A stretch of DNA of 64,000 bases from Aphrophora alni (lineage: Eukaryota > Arthropoda > Insecta > Hemiptera > Aphrophoridae). Positions 11,655 to 24,233 of this stretch are shown here, piece after piece. Position numbers and translations under genes: made by a program. The stretch is taken from the NCBI GenBank assembly GCA_963513935.1, contig OY740769.1, forward strand, positions 33,321,120-33,385,119. The letters run 5' to 3'. The notes under the pieces are model-generated. The model was not told where the DNA came from, ran no database searches, and saw only the letters and a program-made list of their open reading frames with translations. Each line of letters begins with the position of its first letter. Positions within the stretch are counted from its first letter, which is position 1.

Positions 11655-12659
11655 ATGAAGGAAAAAGCTGTGAAGTTTAACATTTATTGTTTGCAAATTG
11701 TCAACGGAGGCCATTGATATTGAGACACTCTGTAAATAGTTCCGAACAAAGTTTTTTTTTCAGTGATGAGTAAATTACAAGGATCAACGATAATGTGGTA
11801 ATAAAGCCTGGGTTATTTTCAACAAATAAATTCGATGTTTTTTGTATTTAAAATAGTAAATCCGCCTTTTTGTTTGAACAAACCTATCACTTACGTCTTT
11901 GGGCTTTCAAAGTGTTGTTTCTATACTATTTTCTAATCCTCCCACATTTAAATGACAGGTTTTACGTTACCACAAAGTCTTAAGTTATCCGATAGCTCTC
12001 ATTTCGATCTTAGAAGCAATTTTACGAATGACATCTTGCACCACAAATTATATGTCTATTAGCAAATGAAATGACAATCTTTAGTATTGGTCCAGAGCAA
12101 AGGAGAAAGAAAGTGCTTTCCAGATGTTTTAAAAGATGTCTTATTCATGCACCGGATGTTCTCCCCAATAGCACCGGAAGCTACAACTCGCTCAAGAAAC
12201 TAAACAATAGTTCCAGGTGCAATTCCAACATACCTTGTCATTGCTTTAATTATTTCTTGGTATTTGATTAGATATACAGCATCTTATATCATAGTCAATG
12301 ATGATATTATGGGTATTAGTTTTGTTTTATGTGGAGGTAAAATCGGGTGGGAAATAATTCCCTTGACAAGCTTGACTCGAAATTCCCTTAAACACTTGCC
12401 AAACCATTCACTTATCAACGATATAAATAAATCTGCCAAACAATTTACTTGACGGTAGTGCTTTCAATCATTTGTGGATTATAACAGAGTTTGTTTTTTC
12501 CCTCACACATAATGTTTGACACAGTTAAAGTCAAAATATCCGAGTAGGCCAACTGCAATTTTACTCTCTCATGAATTATAATAGGTCTCAATAATATGGT
12601 TAATATGGCTAAAAAATCAATGTTTCGGTTTGTGTGGAGATATCCGTTTAGGTCCTTAA
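11655..12659. other. No gene seen
   Basis: Two small open frames (12071-12271 and 12264-12452, plus strand) overlap by 8 bp but match nothing I recognise. The sequence at 11655-11740 directly follows the satellite and shows no clear repeat end. Confidence 0.5.
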
Positions 12660-13260
12660 GATAAAAAAATATTAAAAAAAATTATGTATGTCTGTGTTAT
12701 GTGCAGTGTTCTACAACACAAACGAGTTTAATCAAATTAGTCATAAAAACACAAAGTTACGATTTTATAAAATCTATTATAACGATATTGATTAAATTTT
12801 CCTCATGTATAGCCATTCAATTTCCAACCAAAACGTATTGTTAGCCATCACTCAAAAATGCAGATTCGTAATTTATCGAAAAAAAAAAAATCGGCAATAC
12901 TAGGTTATTTCTCAAAAGACTTTACCAATTTCGTTCAAATGTTAGTGAACATTTATAACCCGTGTGCAAAATCACAAATATTACGGTTTAGGAATAATTT
13001 GCAAACATCAAAAGTGATCCTTGATTGTCGACATTAAAAGCCGAGAACTTGTTTATAACAAAGGAGAAGCAAATTTATAATGAATTTCAAAGGTGGTATC
13101 CATTTTCACTTATTTATTGAACCTGACATTTTTGGTGACATTAATTTTAGTTCGTTTTTGGAATAGTTTGGCGAGAAAGTTTGTGCAATGTTTTTGCACT
13201 ATTTAGGTATATGTTGTTATAAATTATATTTTTTTAAACAAATAAACTGCTATTATTTAT
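12660..13260 (+). repeat. Dispersed repeat family D, copy 2
   Basis: This has the same block order as 3640-4420: a GTGCAGTGTTCTACAACAC and ACGAGTTTAATC-like block (about 12701-12735), then GACATTTTTGGTGACATT (about 13125), then GAGAAAGTTTGTGCAATG (about 13173), which recurs near 36.99, 37.39 and 46.01 kb. Non-coding. Confidence 0.5.
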
Positions 13261-14533
13261 TTACTAGATATTAAATACTAAAACTATTTAAACATTACTG
13301 GTTGCTGATTTTAAATTTAATAGACACATTAAACTATTGTAGAACCGATATTGATGAGACATCATACCGTATAACTATTGAAAAAGGTTAAAATTTAGGT
13401 ATCTATTAATAGATTTTTTAAACTGAAGAATTTTTCCAAGATTTAAGAATTGGGATAAAAATTGTGATTTCTAGAGCGGTAACATACAAGTATAATTATG
13501 AATTTGAACCAATATTAAAATAGTATAGTGTTGATTTGTGGATTTTAAAAAGCGAAAAAGATACATTTGAAAGAAAAATTATACACACCGTTAAAATACA
13601 TTAATAATTCCTATAACTTAAATATTGGTGATTACTTACTAGTCTAGATTTTTTTATTGGTTTTCATTTGGTGGTGACTGGTCAAAATTTCTTGGTAAGG
13701 TAGAAGAGGCTGCAATTATTAGCGATATTTGCTAATGAGGTAATAAATCAACAAAAGTATTAAAATCATTTCACAAGCTTACAAAAGTTATAATTATAAG
13801 TACAGGAAATTCGTGAGAATTATTATAAAACCTGTAAAACATTCAACTAAATGAAATTATAATAACTTTTTTTGTTGAAGTACTTCGGAATTAAAGTTCA
13901 GACAGACAGAACATCTTTATTAGAAGCCGTAGCGGCGTATCGCCTTTCATCAAAGAACTATTATCCGATTTTAGAAGATTTGGAAAGCAGTTAATTTCAG
14001 CTGAATGCATTTTCAGAGCGGAAACCTGTGCAACTTTTACGTCAGTTCTGCAAAGCTTCAATAGATGTTCCGCCAAAGGGAAGGTACAACCTGTTCCATA
14101 ATCTGATTAACCTATTGACGAGCTAGGGATGAAAGCGGCTACTGCCACCCCTTTTCTTCGCAACCTGCCGACAAATCTCCAGGGCGTCGGAATGATTGAA
14201 TCATGTGAGACTTACATCCTTTACCGTTTTCAGATATCTTATTGTTTACAAGGATATCCGTCGTTTCACACACGGTTCTACCCTTGTAGGCTATCTTATG
14301 TAGCCTCATTTCAGGCATTTCTGACTCCTAAAAATAATACAGAAACAGATCTTATGTTATAATACATTCCTAATAAGAGAAATTAAAACAAGGAAACAAT
14401 ATTTACTGTATAAATCAGAAAATGGAATATTTTGGAAAATTAAAAATCTGTACACATAATCTCTTACAGTATAATACTGTATTTATATTTTTACGTTATA
14501 TTATCCGTCATGTGACTTTGTTCGTGTAGGATT
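13261..14533. other. No gene seen; higher-complexity patch at 13.89-14.33 kb
   Basis: The segment 13890-14330 is less AT-rich and less repetitive than its flanks. It holds two opposed frames, 13891-14076 (minus, 61 aa) and 14129-14362 (plus, 77 aa), with no motif I can name. It could be a fragment of an unrecognised repeat or exon. Confidence 0.35.
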
Positions 14534-14564
14534 GACGAGTTTCGGAACTATGTTCCATCATCAG
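14534..14564 (-). ncRNA. Hammerhead-core-like hairpin 1
   Basis: On the minus strand: CTGATGA, one T, a 5-bp stem (GGAAC, loop ATA, GTTCC), then GAAAC, TC, GTC. CUGANGA, stem II and GAAA are the conserved hammerhead core. GAAAC-NN-GUH is what a minimal stem III type I ribozyme would show. The extra U before stem II is non-canonical and stem I is weak here, so activity is doubtful. Confidence 0.4.
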
Positions 14565-15529
14565 TAATTTCTCACGTCAAACTTCTTCACATTAGCAACA
14601 AAGGAGCGCGTTCATGATAAATATAAATATTTTATATAATCTGACTTGTATACTAATCAACAATGTTTAAAATAATTTCCTAAATAAACTATAATTTAAT
14701 GAAAAGTCTACAAACAGTTTCTCCTAAAATAAAAGTTCTTAACATTAAAAAAAAAGAATTTAAAGTCAATTAATTATAAATACGAAATCCACATATTTAA
14801 TATTACTACAAGTTTAATACTTTTTTAGTTAATTTTTTTTTCATAATCTTGATATTCGATCTCTTTTTCTCAAATGAGGACAATAAAATTATAAACGGAT
14901 AAAAGGTGGAAAACTGGTAATGTCAAGTTTATTCAAGGACTTTGGCAATTCTAAATAGATTTTTTAGTAAAAAAATGTTATTAACCACACTTATAAAAAT
15001 TTATCCTCGAAACATTTTCATTTGCGACCATTCAATATTTTACTTGCTGTAATTATTTATTTGGACATGTCCCATTGATTATTTCATTCGCAGTGTTGCC
15101 AACTCATACGACAAGACAAGAGGGTGGCCGGAAGTACTGAGATTGTAGTCCAGGTCGGGTCCGAAACCACATCCGGTTGGCCTCTGGTTAACTTAACGTA
15201 TTCACGCAATTACTTGACTGAAGCGTAACGCCACACGCCTACTGTCTTAACCTTGACTGCAAAATGAACAATTCTTCTTGAAAACTTCTAATAATAAGTT
15301 CTGCACACTCTGTAGAATTCCATTAGTTTAGGCTGGGAAATATGTGAATTTCCATAGAAATTCTAGCTAATGGAAACCTGACCCACCAGACAATGAAATA
15401 ATCACCGGTTCTACCCATATAAATAATTTGGAAGTAATTTTTTCTCACTGTTTAATACGTGAAAGTTTACTAATACAGTAGTCTATGTGTATTAATGAAA
15501 GGATTAGAAGTAATTATTTCTTACATAGA
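14565..15529. other. No gene seen
   Basis: AT-rich DNA with a GC-richer patch at about 15095-15260 (GGTGGCCGGAAGTACTGAG region). No open frame of note. Confidence 0.5.
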
Positions 15530-15705
15530 GGGTTTTCTTCTTGTTTAAAAGCAAAGACTCTTTCGGTCATCATCGCCTTATAAAAAAGGAAAAAAATAAC
15601 ATAAAATAAAGATCCTTTGAATAGGATCAGGGTCGGAAGAGTTGGTCAAGAGAGAGCTAGTAGAAAAGATGAAAGAGAGGGATCTAACCTATGACTAAAC
15701 GAAAA
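15530..15705 (+). mobile_element. Family A dispersed element, unamplified copy
   Basis: Ordered blocks shared with 8330-8530, 49805-49990 and reversed 47570-47745: TTGTTTAAAAGCAAAGACTC, TCATCATCGCCTTATAAAA, ACATAAAATAAAG, GGATCAGGGTCGG, then AAGATGAAAGAGAGGGATC. The last block corresponds to the core of the 98-bp satellite unit, present once here. No coding sequence. Confidence 0.65.
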
Positions 15706-15724
15706 AAGGATTGAACTGATGAAC

Positions 15725-15870
15725 TTTGGACAAGTTATTAATCATAAAAATCGGTTGATGAACTTCAAAATTAGAGCCGTTTTCAAATTTTAAAAAAAAA
15801 TCGTCCTTAACTTTTCACACGTAGGTCCTACATCTACATCCTACACATAGCTTGCTTGTTTGAAGGCTTC
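15725..15870 (+). repeat. Dispersed repeat family F, copy 2
   Basis: TTTGGACAAGTTATTAATC and an AGCCGTTTTCAAATTTT-like block are in the same order as at 7088-7180. Short, old, non-coding. Confidence 0.4.
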
Positions 15871-16784
15871 CATTTTGAATTTTTAGGGATGGAAACTGAA
15901 AATTTGTTATTCTGGAATATTTTTATGGCTATTAAAATCTACACAATGTCACATTTAACTATCTCAATCATGTAAATATAATAGATAAAATATACAATTT
16001 TCATTTAAACCAATATTAAATTTGTTAAATAAACTGCGAGTAAAAAATGTAATTTTTTAACACAAAAAAGTCAAATTATTTTAAAATTGGTTTCGTAATC
16101 ACTACTGGGCAGTTTAGGAAGAGAATATTGAAAATTGTGTACAAATGGTTTTTGCCGTATGGAATTGAGAAGCCAATCCGTGATTAAAAATAACACCTTT
16201 TGGTGCCGAAATTAAAAATCTAGATTTCTAGAAAACAATCTGGTTTTAAAGTTATTTGATAATGATAGATTTTTCATAATATGTATATAGTTTATTCAAA
16301 AATGTGCCAATATTTATGTTTATAAAATATAATCCAGGACGTTTTGAGAGTTAGGTCAACTCTCGTAATCAAGTAAAATAACCTAAACTTACTTTACTTG
16401 ATTTAGAGAGTTAAGTTACTCAAACTAATAATCTAAGAAAGGAGCCCCAGGAATGAAATTAAGTTGAGTGAACATACTATACAAGAACTACATACTAATA
16501 CAAGAAACAGCAAACGTCAAGTTAAATAAAGATCATACTAAAACCATGAAGGTTCAGTTTTATCAGTGTTAACAAGAATTTGTCTATTCTCTCAAGAGTT
16601 TAGCATTTGACCTTGTAGTCACGTCATGTAGCGAGTTAGCAGGAAAAATATCTGTCTTAAAGTAGAGGAAATTAGAAATTCAGTTTTTATTAATGAAAGC
16701 CATAACGGCTTTATTTCTATACTGGTTTGACTGAGAAGCTTAGCTTATACAAGGTGTTAAGTAATTATGTTCTCAAACTTCTGG
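15871..16784. other. No gene seen; one hairpin
   Basis: Contains an inverted repeat at about 16368-16402 (ATCAAGTAAA ... TTTACTTGAT) next to GAGAGTT / AACTCTC words. Otherwise AT-rich without features. Confidence 0.5.
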
Positions 16785-17330
16785 TGGGTGATTCCATAGG
16801 TCAAAGGTTTCAGGTTCTTATAAACATATCTCCATTAGTTCCCCTTTTTCCGACTTTGTGTTTTTTTTACAAAACATTATTACATTGGAAATAGATAAGA
16901 TATTTAGGTCAGATGTGGTATACGGATTTTGTGTCAAGTTTTACAAGTAGACTATACTATAAAACAAAAATTGTATTTCGTATATTTTTTAAATGGCGAC
17001 TGTTAAACATTTTTAACGTTGAATATCTTGAAAACTTGAAAACCATTCATTACCTTTTTATAAAATATACGAGAGACAAAAAATCCTCTTTAAATGATAA
17101 ACAAAATTTATTTCCTGTTGGTCGAAGGATAACCGAGTTATCGATAAAAACTAAAAACATAATGTCTTGGTAATAGTCTACAATACCCAGAACTTTATGA
17201 TACGAGTTAGTTCTTATTATTATTGGAAAACGCGTGTTCCAACTTACCAATAAAGAAGGCATTGTATTTATGTCATTTATTCAAAAATTATAGCACATCT
17301 TTAATTTATTTGTGGTGATCAAATGGTTTT
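16785..17330. mobile_element. Foldback-family element, degenerate
   Basis: GGTTCTTATAAACATATC (about 16814) matches the left arm of the element at 23709. GTGGTATACGGAT, CAAGTTTTACAAG, AAATGGCGACTGTTAAAC, GTTGAATATCTTGAAAAC and GGATAACCGAGTTATCGAT then follow in the same order as at 41265-41480 and 51570-51765. Open frames 16913-17173 and 17050-17262 lie inside this repeat and are not genes. Confidence 0.5.
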
Positions 17331-17333
17331 TAA

Positions 17334-17369
17334 CTTGATAACGAGAGTCGTCTATACTCTCGAAACGTC
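17334..17369 (+). ncRNA. Hammerhead-core-like hairpin 2 (degenerate)
   Basis: TTGATAAC followed by a perfect 6-bp stem (GAGAGT / ACTCTC, 7-nt loop), then GAAACGTC. The 5' core differs from CTGATGA at two positions and the GTC directly follows GAAAC, so it is probably a decayed relative of the copies at 14534 and 22600. Confidence 0.3.
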
Positions 17370-17494
17370 ATTTATTACATTTTATACTCACAAATGATGA
17401 CAAATATCCGAAACATATATTAATTGCAACTAAATGAAGAAAGAGTTAGTAAATGGCATGATAGTAGATTCAGCAGTTGTGCTGCCAAGACGAC

Positions 17495-17592
17495 TATATA
17501 ATTATAATAATATAATAATAATAATTATTATTATTATTATAATTATAATTATTATAATAATATTATAATTTATAATCATAATTATTTATACA
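17495..17592. repeat. AT-only palindromic tract
   Basis: Interleaved ATA, ATT and TAAT units form several nested self-complementary stretches over about 95 bp. Simple-sequence origin is most likely. Confidence 0.8.
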
Positions 17593-18789
17593 TAGGTTTA
17601 CAGACGCCAGGAAATCTATCAATTTTATTTCACGCATTTGTTAAAAAAAGTTTTTAATAAAATAAATATCGCGTTAAAAATTTTAAGTTTCCAATGTAAC
17701 CCATCGTAACCTAAAGTGCTTGCTCAATAGTTTAAATCATATTGAACGTATCTAAAAATACATTGTGCTGAGGTAATGTTTGATTTTAGAGGGACGGGTT
17801 TTAAGGAAGTCAATGCACTGGGACCAAAGTTGATCATTTAACTGTTGATAGTCCTGTCCGCCCGTCCATCCATACGCCTTCTGCAACATCGGGCAACAGG
17901 TGTGCTGGAAAAAATTAACCTCTTTTCTCCCTTCGGTCAAATTTTATTGTTATTGATTTTGTTTTGTCCTTAAATTATATTCTAATTTATATTATTATAG
18001 AGTAATATAAGTAAAATTATTACTATTAAGGAGTGTAGTAGCAATACAAAAATGATTCACAGAGCTTTCTGCAGTTTTATTACTTTTATTTATCGAAATG
18101 TAAAGATACATTGTTGTAATAGGTGGGAATTTGGTCAAAAACACAGTTATTTGTCATTTGTAGAAGACACAAATTTAAAATTCATATTATTACCTGATGA
18201 TATTTAATCCTGCCTTTGTTAAGTGAATTTGTATAATAGCTGAATGTTGAATTGGAAATTTGATTGTTTAATAATCTCAGTTAATTGACAGTCGAATATT
18301 TACTTGCAACAATTTCTGATCAAAAGCGTCCTCATAAGAAATTTTATTTACAAATCGTAGCCCTTTACAAATTTTAAAGATTTAATAATTTTCTCTTACC
18401 TTTGGTCCAGGAATGTAAAATGTGACGCTTCTTTGTCAAATATACATAAATCACTGAAATGAACAAATACACTACATTTAGCGATTTTACCAACAGATAG
18501 ACTCAAGTAGTTAATAAAGCTAATTATTTTAATGATTTTCTGATTTATTCGAATTATAAATTTCATTTTTTTAACATTGGATACATGTACCAGAAGGAAG
18601 ATCGTAAGTGTTTGGACGTGATTTTCTAGTCATTGCAACATAGAACACCCTCATTCTGTACCACCTGGGCTAGGTTAGGTTAGTAATTGGCTAAGAAGAA
18701 AAATCAAACAGTAATTTTTGTGTCTAACTGCACTACACCCGGTCCTAAGGCCAGGTTCTTGTGTTAATTTGAAGAAGAAGGAGTTTTTT
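17593..18789. other. No gene seen
   Basis: AT-rich. The minus-strand frame 17752-17940 (62 aa) has no recognisable motif. AATAGGTGGGAATTTG at about 18118 recurs at 51308, so a short dispersed repeat may be present. Confidence 0.45.
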
Positions 18790-19215
18790 ACTCCTTAAAA
18801 AAATGGATACATCTGGTTCAAGCTGATAGTATCCTGTGAAAGTCCCTTGACAGGGTTACGATGGATATCTCAACGACAGCACTTGGATAAGGTGACCTTC
18901 AAATCCGGTGTAGTTGGTGGATGAAGCAAACCATCTTCTTGGATTAAATGAAGAAAGAATCTGATCCCTTGTTGACCAACATTGGATTGCCAAAGGTTAG
19001 GAGAAGAATATTCTGATAAAAAATGTGCTCCAGTATGGTGTGTTTCATACTATATTTGTTACTAGCAAATCGAAATGTAACAAAAGAAGTCTTTTCATAA
19101 CTGGAGCTTTAAACAATCGGAGCGACAGCAAGGGGTAGACGAGATTGGGGTAATACCATCAGGTAGACCGAGGTTTTCAAGAGCCGTAGTGGCATGAAGT
19201 AAGTAAATATTTGCG
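18790..19215 (+). repeat. Possible LINE 3' remnant
   Basis: A GC-richer, non-AT stretch ends in GTGGCATGAAGTAAGTAAAT, reminiscent of the 3' end of the LINE fragment at 46.49 kb (GGAAATAAGTAAGTCAAG on its sense strand). No open frame survives. The assignment is weak. Confidence 0.25.
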
Positions 19216-19327
19216 TTTATAGTTCAAAAAATTAGCAATGTGCTACTAACCAATTGCAACTGGCTTTTTGAATTATAATGTCGTCGGCAGTCTGTTCCGA
19301 GCCAGTAGCAAGTATATGGGGATATGT

Positions 19328-21329
<2,002 letters not shown>

Positions 21330-21510
21330 TGAGTTACTGTATTAATATTGCCTATTCACGCCTGAGTAACTTTTACCTCAAACTATCATTTTTTTTGTCG
21401 GGAGGAATTTCAAAATTAGATATATAACTACCTCATGAGAAGACTTAATCCCGGGACTATGAAATGCGCACTGATCCGGTCTTGGAACACATTTGGGGGG
21501 GGGGAATTTA
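21330..21510 (+). repeat. Dispersed repeat family E, copy 1
   Basis: The block ATTGCCTATTCACGCCTGAG then TAACTTTTACCTCAA is shared with 36197-36235. A second block (GAGAAGACTTAATC, CTATGAAATGCGCACTG, then a G-run) matches 36315-36375 in order. Non-coding, orientation arbitrary. Confidence 0.6.
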
Positions 21511-22420
21511 TTTTAAAAAACGTAATATATGAAGCTGTTATATAAATAAGATTCATCAATCTACTTTTCGTAGACCTATGTATGGAAATTGAGTTTCGGA
21601 ATAATTTAATTTACAAGAAAATAAACGTCTTGGACAATTTCTTTAGCAAAAATAATAATAAATTTCTTTTCGATTCTTATCAGATTTATTTCTAGCTTTT
21701 CAACAAAATTTAGCAAAGATATAATTAGCAGGGGGGAGGGGGGATGTAAATATTTTAAACTGATTTTTGCAAGTTTTTTAGTTGCTTTTAAATACAAGTT
21801 GCTTGAATACCTTGTTTCTAAGATGTTGAACTGCACATTAAACATTAATTTAAATGTGCTATTTTTTATTTTCAGACATTGTTAAAACAAACACATCGTT
21901 AAAAAATCTACGAGTGTTTGAACTAGAAAGATAGTTCTAAATATGCAGAATGTATGTTCATAGGACTTTCAATATTTTCTTTCTTTTTACTTCTGTCTTA
22001 CTTTATATTAAAACAAACCTCTTGTATTTTTTGTGATATTTTGATTTAAAAAAGTTAGTATCTGCAATTAATGGTTATATTTTATAATCTCCACTATTTG
22101 GTGGAAAACGTTTTAATAGATTGCCATTAAGTACAAAAACACTAAATAATAAGAAGTTCAAATTAGGCATTGATAAATGACTAAAAAAGAATTTTATATC
22201 ATAGAACATTGTGAATTAAACAATGATGTTAAGTATATATTTTTAACCAAATTAAGTACTTTATGATTCCACTGTGTTAGATATAAGTTGACAATGTTTT
22301 TTACAAGCAATTGTTCAATGACAATAAATAAGTTATTATTATTACAATGACAATAAATAAGTTATTATTATCAGTATCACAAGAATAAAACAACTGAGTA
22401 CGTAGGGCGTCAAAGAATAA
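21511..22420. other. No gene seen; 31-bp tandem duplication
   Basis: CAATGACAATAAATAAGTTA occurs twice in direct succession (about 22315-22377), separated by ATT repeats. It may be the tail of a retroposed sequence. The minus frame 21606-21845 has no motif. Confidence 0.5.
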
Positions 22421-22487
22421 TTGGATATAATTAGATAGAATAAGACTTGAACACAAGATCTCACAAAAATTACGTTTATTTAATCAA

Positions 22488-22519
22488 TAGCGTTTCAACG
22501 ACAAAGTCGTCATCCTCAG
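22488..22519 (-). ncRNA. Hammerhead-core-like hairpin 3 (left palindrome arm)
   Basis: Reverse complement of the motif in the right arm: CTGAGGA, T, a 6-bp stem closed by a G-U pair with TTT loop, then GAAACGC. The following triplet (TAT) departs from the NUH-type site seen in the right arm. Confidence 0.35.
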
Positions 22520-22599
22520 TGATACATGAGCTACAATAACTAAACTATAACTTGAGTTTATAATTGAGTTATAGTTTAGTTATTGTAGCTTTTGTATCA

Positions 22600-22632
22600 C
22601 TGAGGATGACGACTTTGTCGTTGAAACGCGTT
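22600..22632 (+). ncRNA. Hammerhead-core-like hairpin 4 (right palindrome arm)
   Basis: CTGAGGA (fits CUGANGA), T, stem GACGAC / GTCGTT with TTT loop, then GAAAC, GC, GTT. Immediately outside, ATCA (22596-22599) can pair with TGAT (22633-22636), giving a 4-bp stem I. This is the best three-stem fit of the set, but the extra U between the core and stem II is not canonical. Confidence 0.45.
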
Positions 22633-22700
22633 TGATTAAGTAAACGTAATTTTTGTAAGGCCTTGTGTTCGGGTTTTATTCTATCTAATATTATCTCACA

Positions 22701-23708
22701 AGTTAAGCTCAATATTTATTTATGGTTATAAATACTTAAATTTTAATAATTTGACACAACTACAACAGTAAATTTTGAAGAAAACTAGAGTTTTTAATTT
22801 CTTAGAAATGAGTCCATATTAAACTACTTCAGCTTAAACTAATGTTTACTTTCTGTTCATAAACAAATACTATTAGGTAATATTTTCGTTTTGGTATTCT
22901 TACGACAAAGGGGATGATGTCGTTTAGAGGTTGTTAAAACACTATAAATAAATCATTAGTTTCAATGAATGAATAATTTACTTTTCTCGGAAGCAGCTAT
23001 TATGGAAGTTTAGATATCTTGAACTCAGAACTGGAGTCATTAAATGTGCATCAATTCTGACTCACAGAATGCAATTTGAAGAAACCTGAAATATCCTATA
23101 TATGTATGGATGTGTCATCTGCAACTTCCGAACGAGTTCATCGATTTCTGAAAATTCAAAGTGTAATTCAAGGAAATTCTTTGTTTAGTTTGAGTTTGTT
23201 AACCAGAAAAGTAACTGACATAGTTTTTATAGTAAATGTTTGACATTTTATCAATATGCTTCCGATATTTGGACGGTAGCACATATTTTACCAAATTTTA
23301 TATAAACACTAGGTTTTTCTTGTAATTATTTTTTGTATTAGATTGTAGGTTTGCTAACAAAAATATTTAAATAGTGTTTAAAAATAAAAGTATTACAATA
23401 AGTAGAAATTGCGATGAAAATTTAATTCAAGTATCTGAAAGAGCATTAATTTAAATACATAGACAATATTTTTACTTTTCCCATGAATTTTTTAAATACT
23501 AACAAAAATTAAAAATGCTATTTGATCATATTTTAAACTGTGCATTATGTAATGAGAAACAAGTTTTTTCTCATAGCAAAATTCTGTGACTTAGAAGTGA
23601 TAGAGAATTTTCTATTACAATATAAAATATTGTGATCTTTCTAATACGGAAAAGAACATTTATATATAACTGTAACTGTATATATAACTGTGTATATATA
23701 ACTGTATT
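22701..23708. other. No gene seen
   Basis: AT-rich with short (TA) and TATATAACTG repeats at 23660-23710. No open frame of note. Confidence 0.55.
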
Positions 23709-24233
23709 AATATATATAGGATGTTTTAAAGGATTTAGGACATTAAAATAAAGGAAAACGTTCTTATAAACATGTGTTCAAAATAGCTTCGTTATCCGTC
23801 TGTCGGCAATTTTGTGCTTTTTGTAAAAAAAATGGTGATCATTTTAGAAATTAGAAATAAATATGATATAAACATTTTAAATGTTGTGTTTTACAAATAT
23901 TCCAAAAATCAAAACTTTATCTTATACATTTTCTAAAAGGGGCTCGTTTACATTTTTTGTAAAACTAATGGTTTTAGAATATTCAATATTAAAAATTACA
24001 AACGGCAGCCATTTTGACAATATATAAGATACAGTTTAGGTTTTTGGTACAACTTTGAATGAAAAATGTATACCAAATTTCGACTCGAAATCTTAATAAT
24101 TTAATTTTTTTTTTTGGAAACACATAAACCCCAACAGACGAATAAAGAAACGTTTTCAGACATGTGCTTATTGATCTCTTGTCTTTATTTAAATCATTTA
24201 CCAAAGTTAGTATACATATTTTTGAAACACCCT
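23709..24233. mobile_element. Foldback MITE-like element, about 525 bp
   Basis: The right end reads CACCCTG-TA and the left end TA-TAGGATGTTTTAAAGG, mirror images allowing for a few mismatches. Complementarity runs through almost the whole element: GTTCTTATAAACATGTGTTC against the reverse complement of the right arm (AAGCACATGTCTGAAAACG), CGTTATCCGTCTGTCGG against TTATTCGTCTGTTGG, and ACTTTATCTTATACATTTTC against CTGTATCTTATATATTGTC. The centre is near 23970. There is no transposase. TA flanks suggest mobilisation by a Tc1/mariner-type enzyme. The minus frame 23989-24204 is a by-product. Confidence 0.75.

Larger units (their letters stand above)
22421..22700. repeat. Near-perfect palindrome, two arms of about 125-130 bp
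   Basis: The left arm (about 22421-22554) is the reverse complement of the right arm (about 22565-22698), with about one mismatch per ten bases and a 10-bp centre. The match includes AGTTATAGTTTAGTTATTG, CACTGAGGATGACGACTTTG, AATTTTTGT and ATTCTATCTAAT words. Each arm carries one hammerhead-core-like hairpin, pointing away from the centre. This looks like a head-to-head dimer of one repeat unit. It is non-coding. Confidence 0.85.

Noticed and set aside
12071..12452. Two adjacent small plus-strand frames as a split gene
   Set aside because: No recognisable motif, and splice sites joining them could not be supported.
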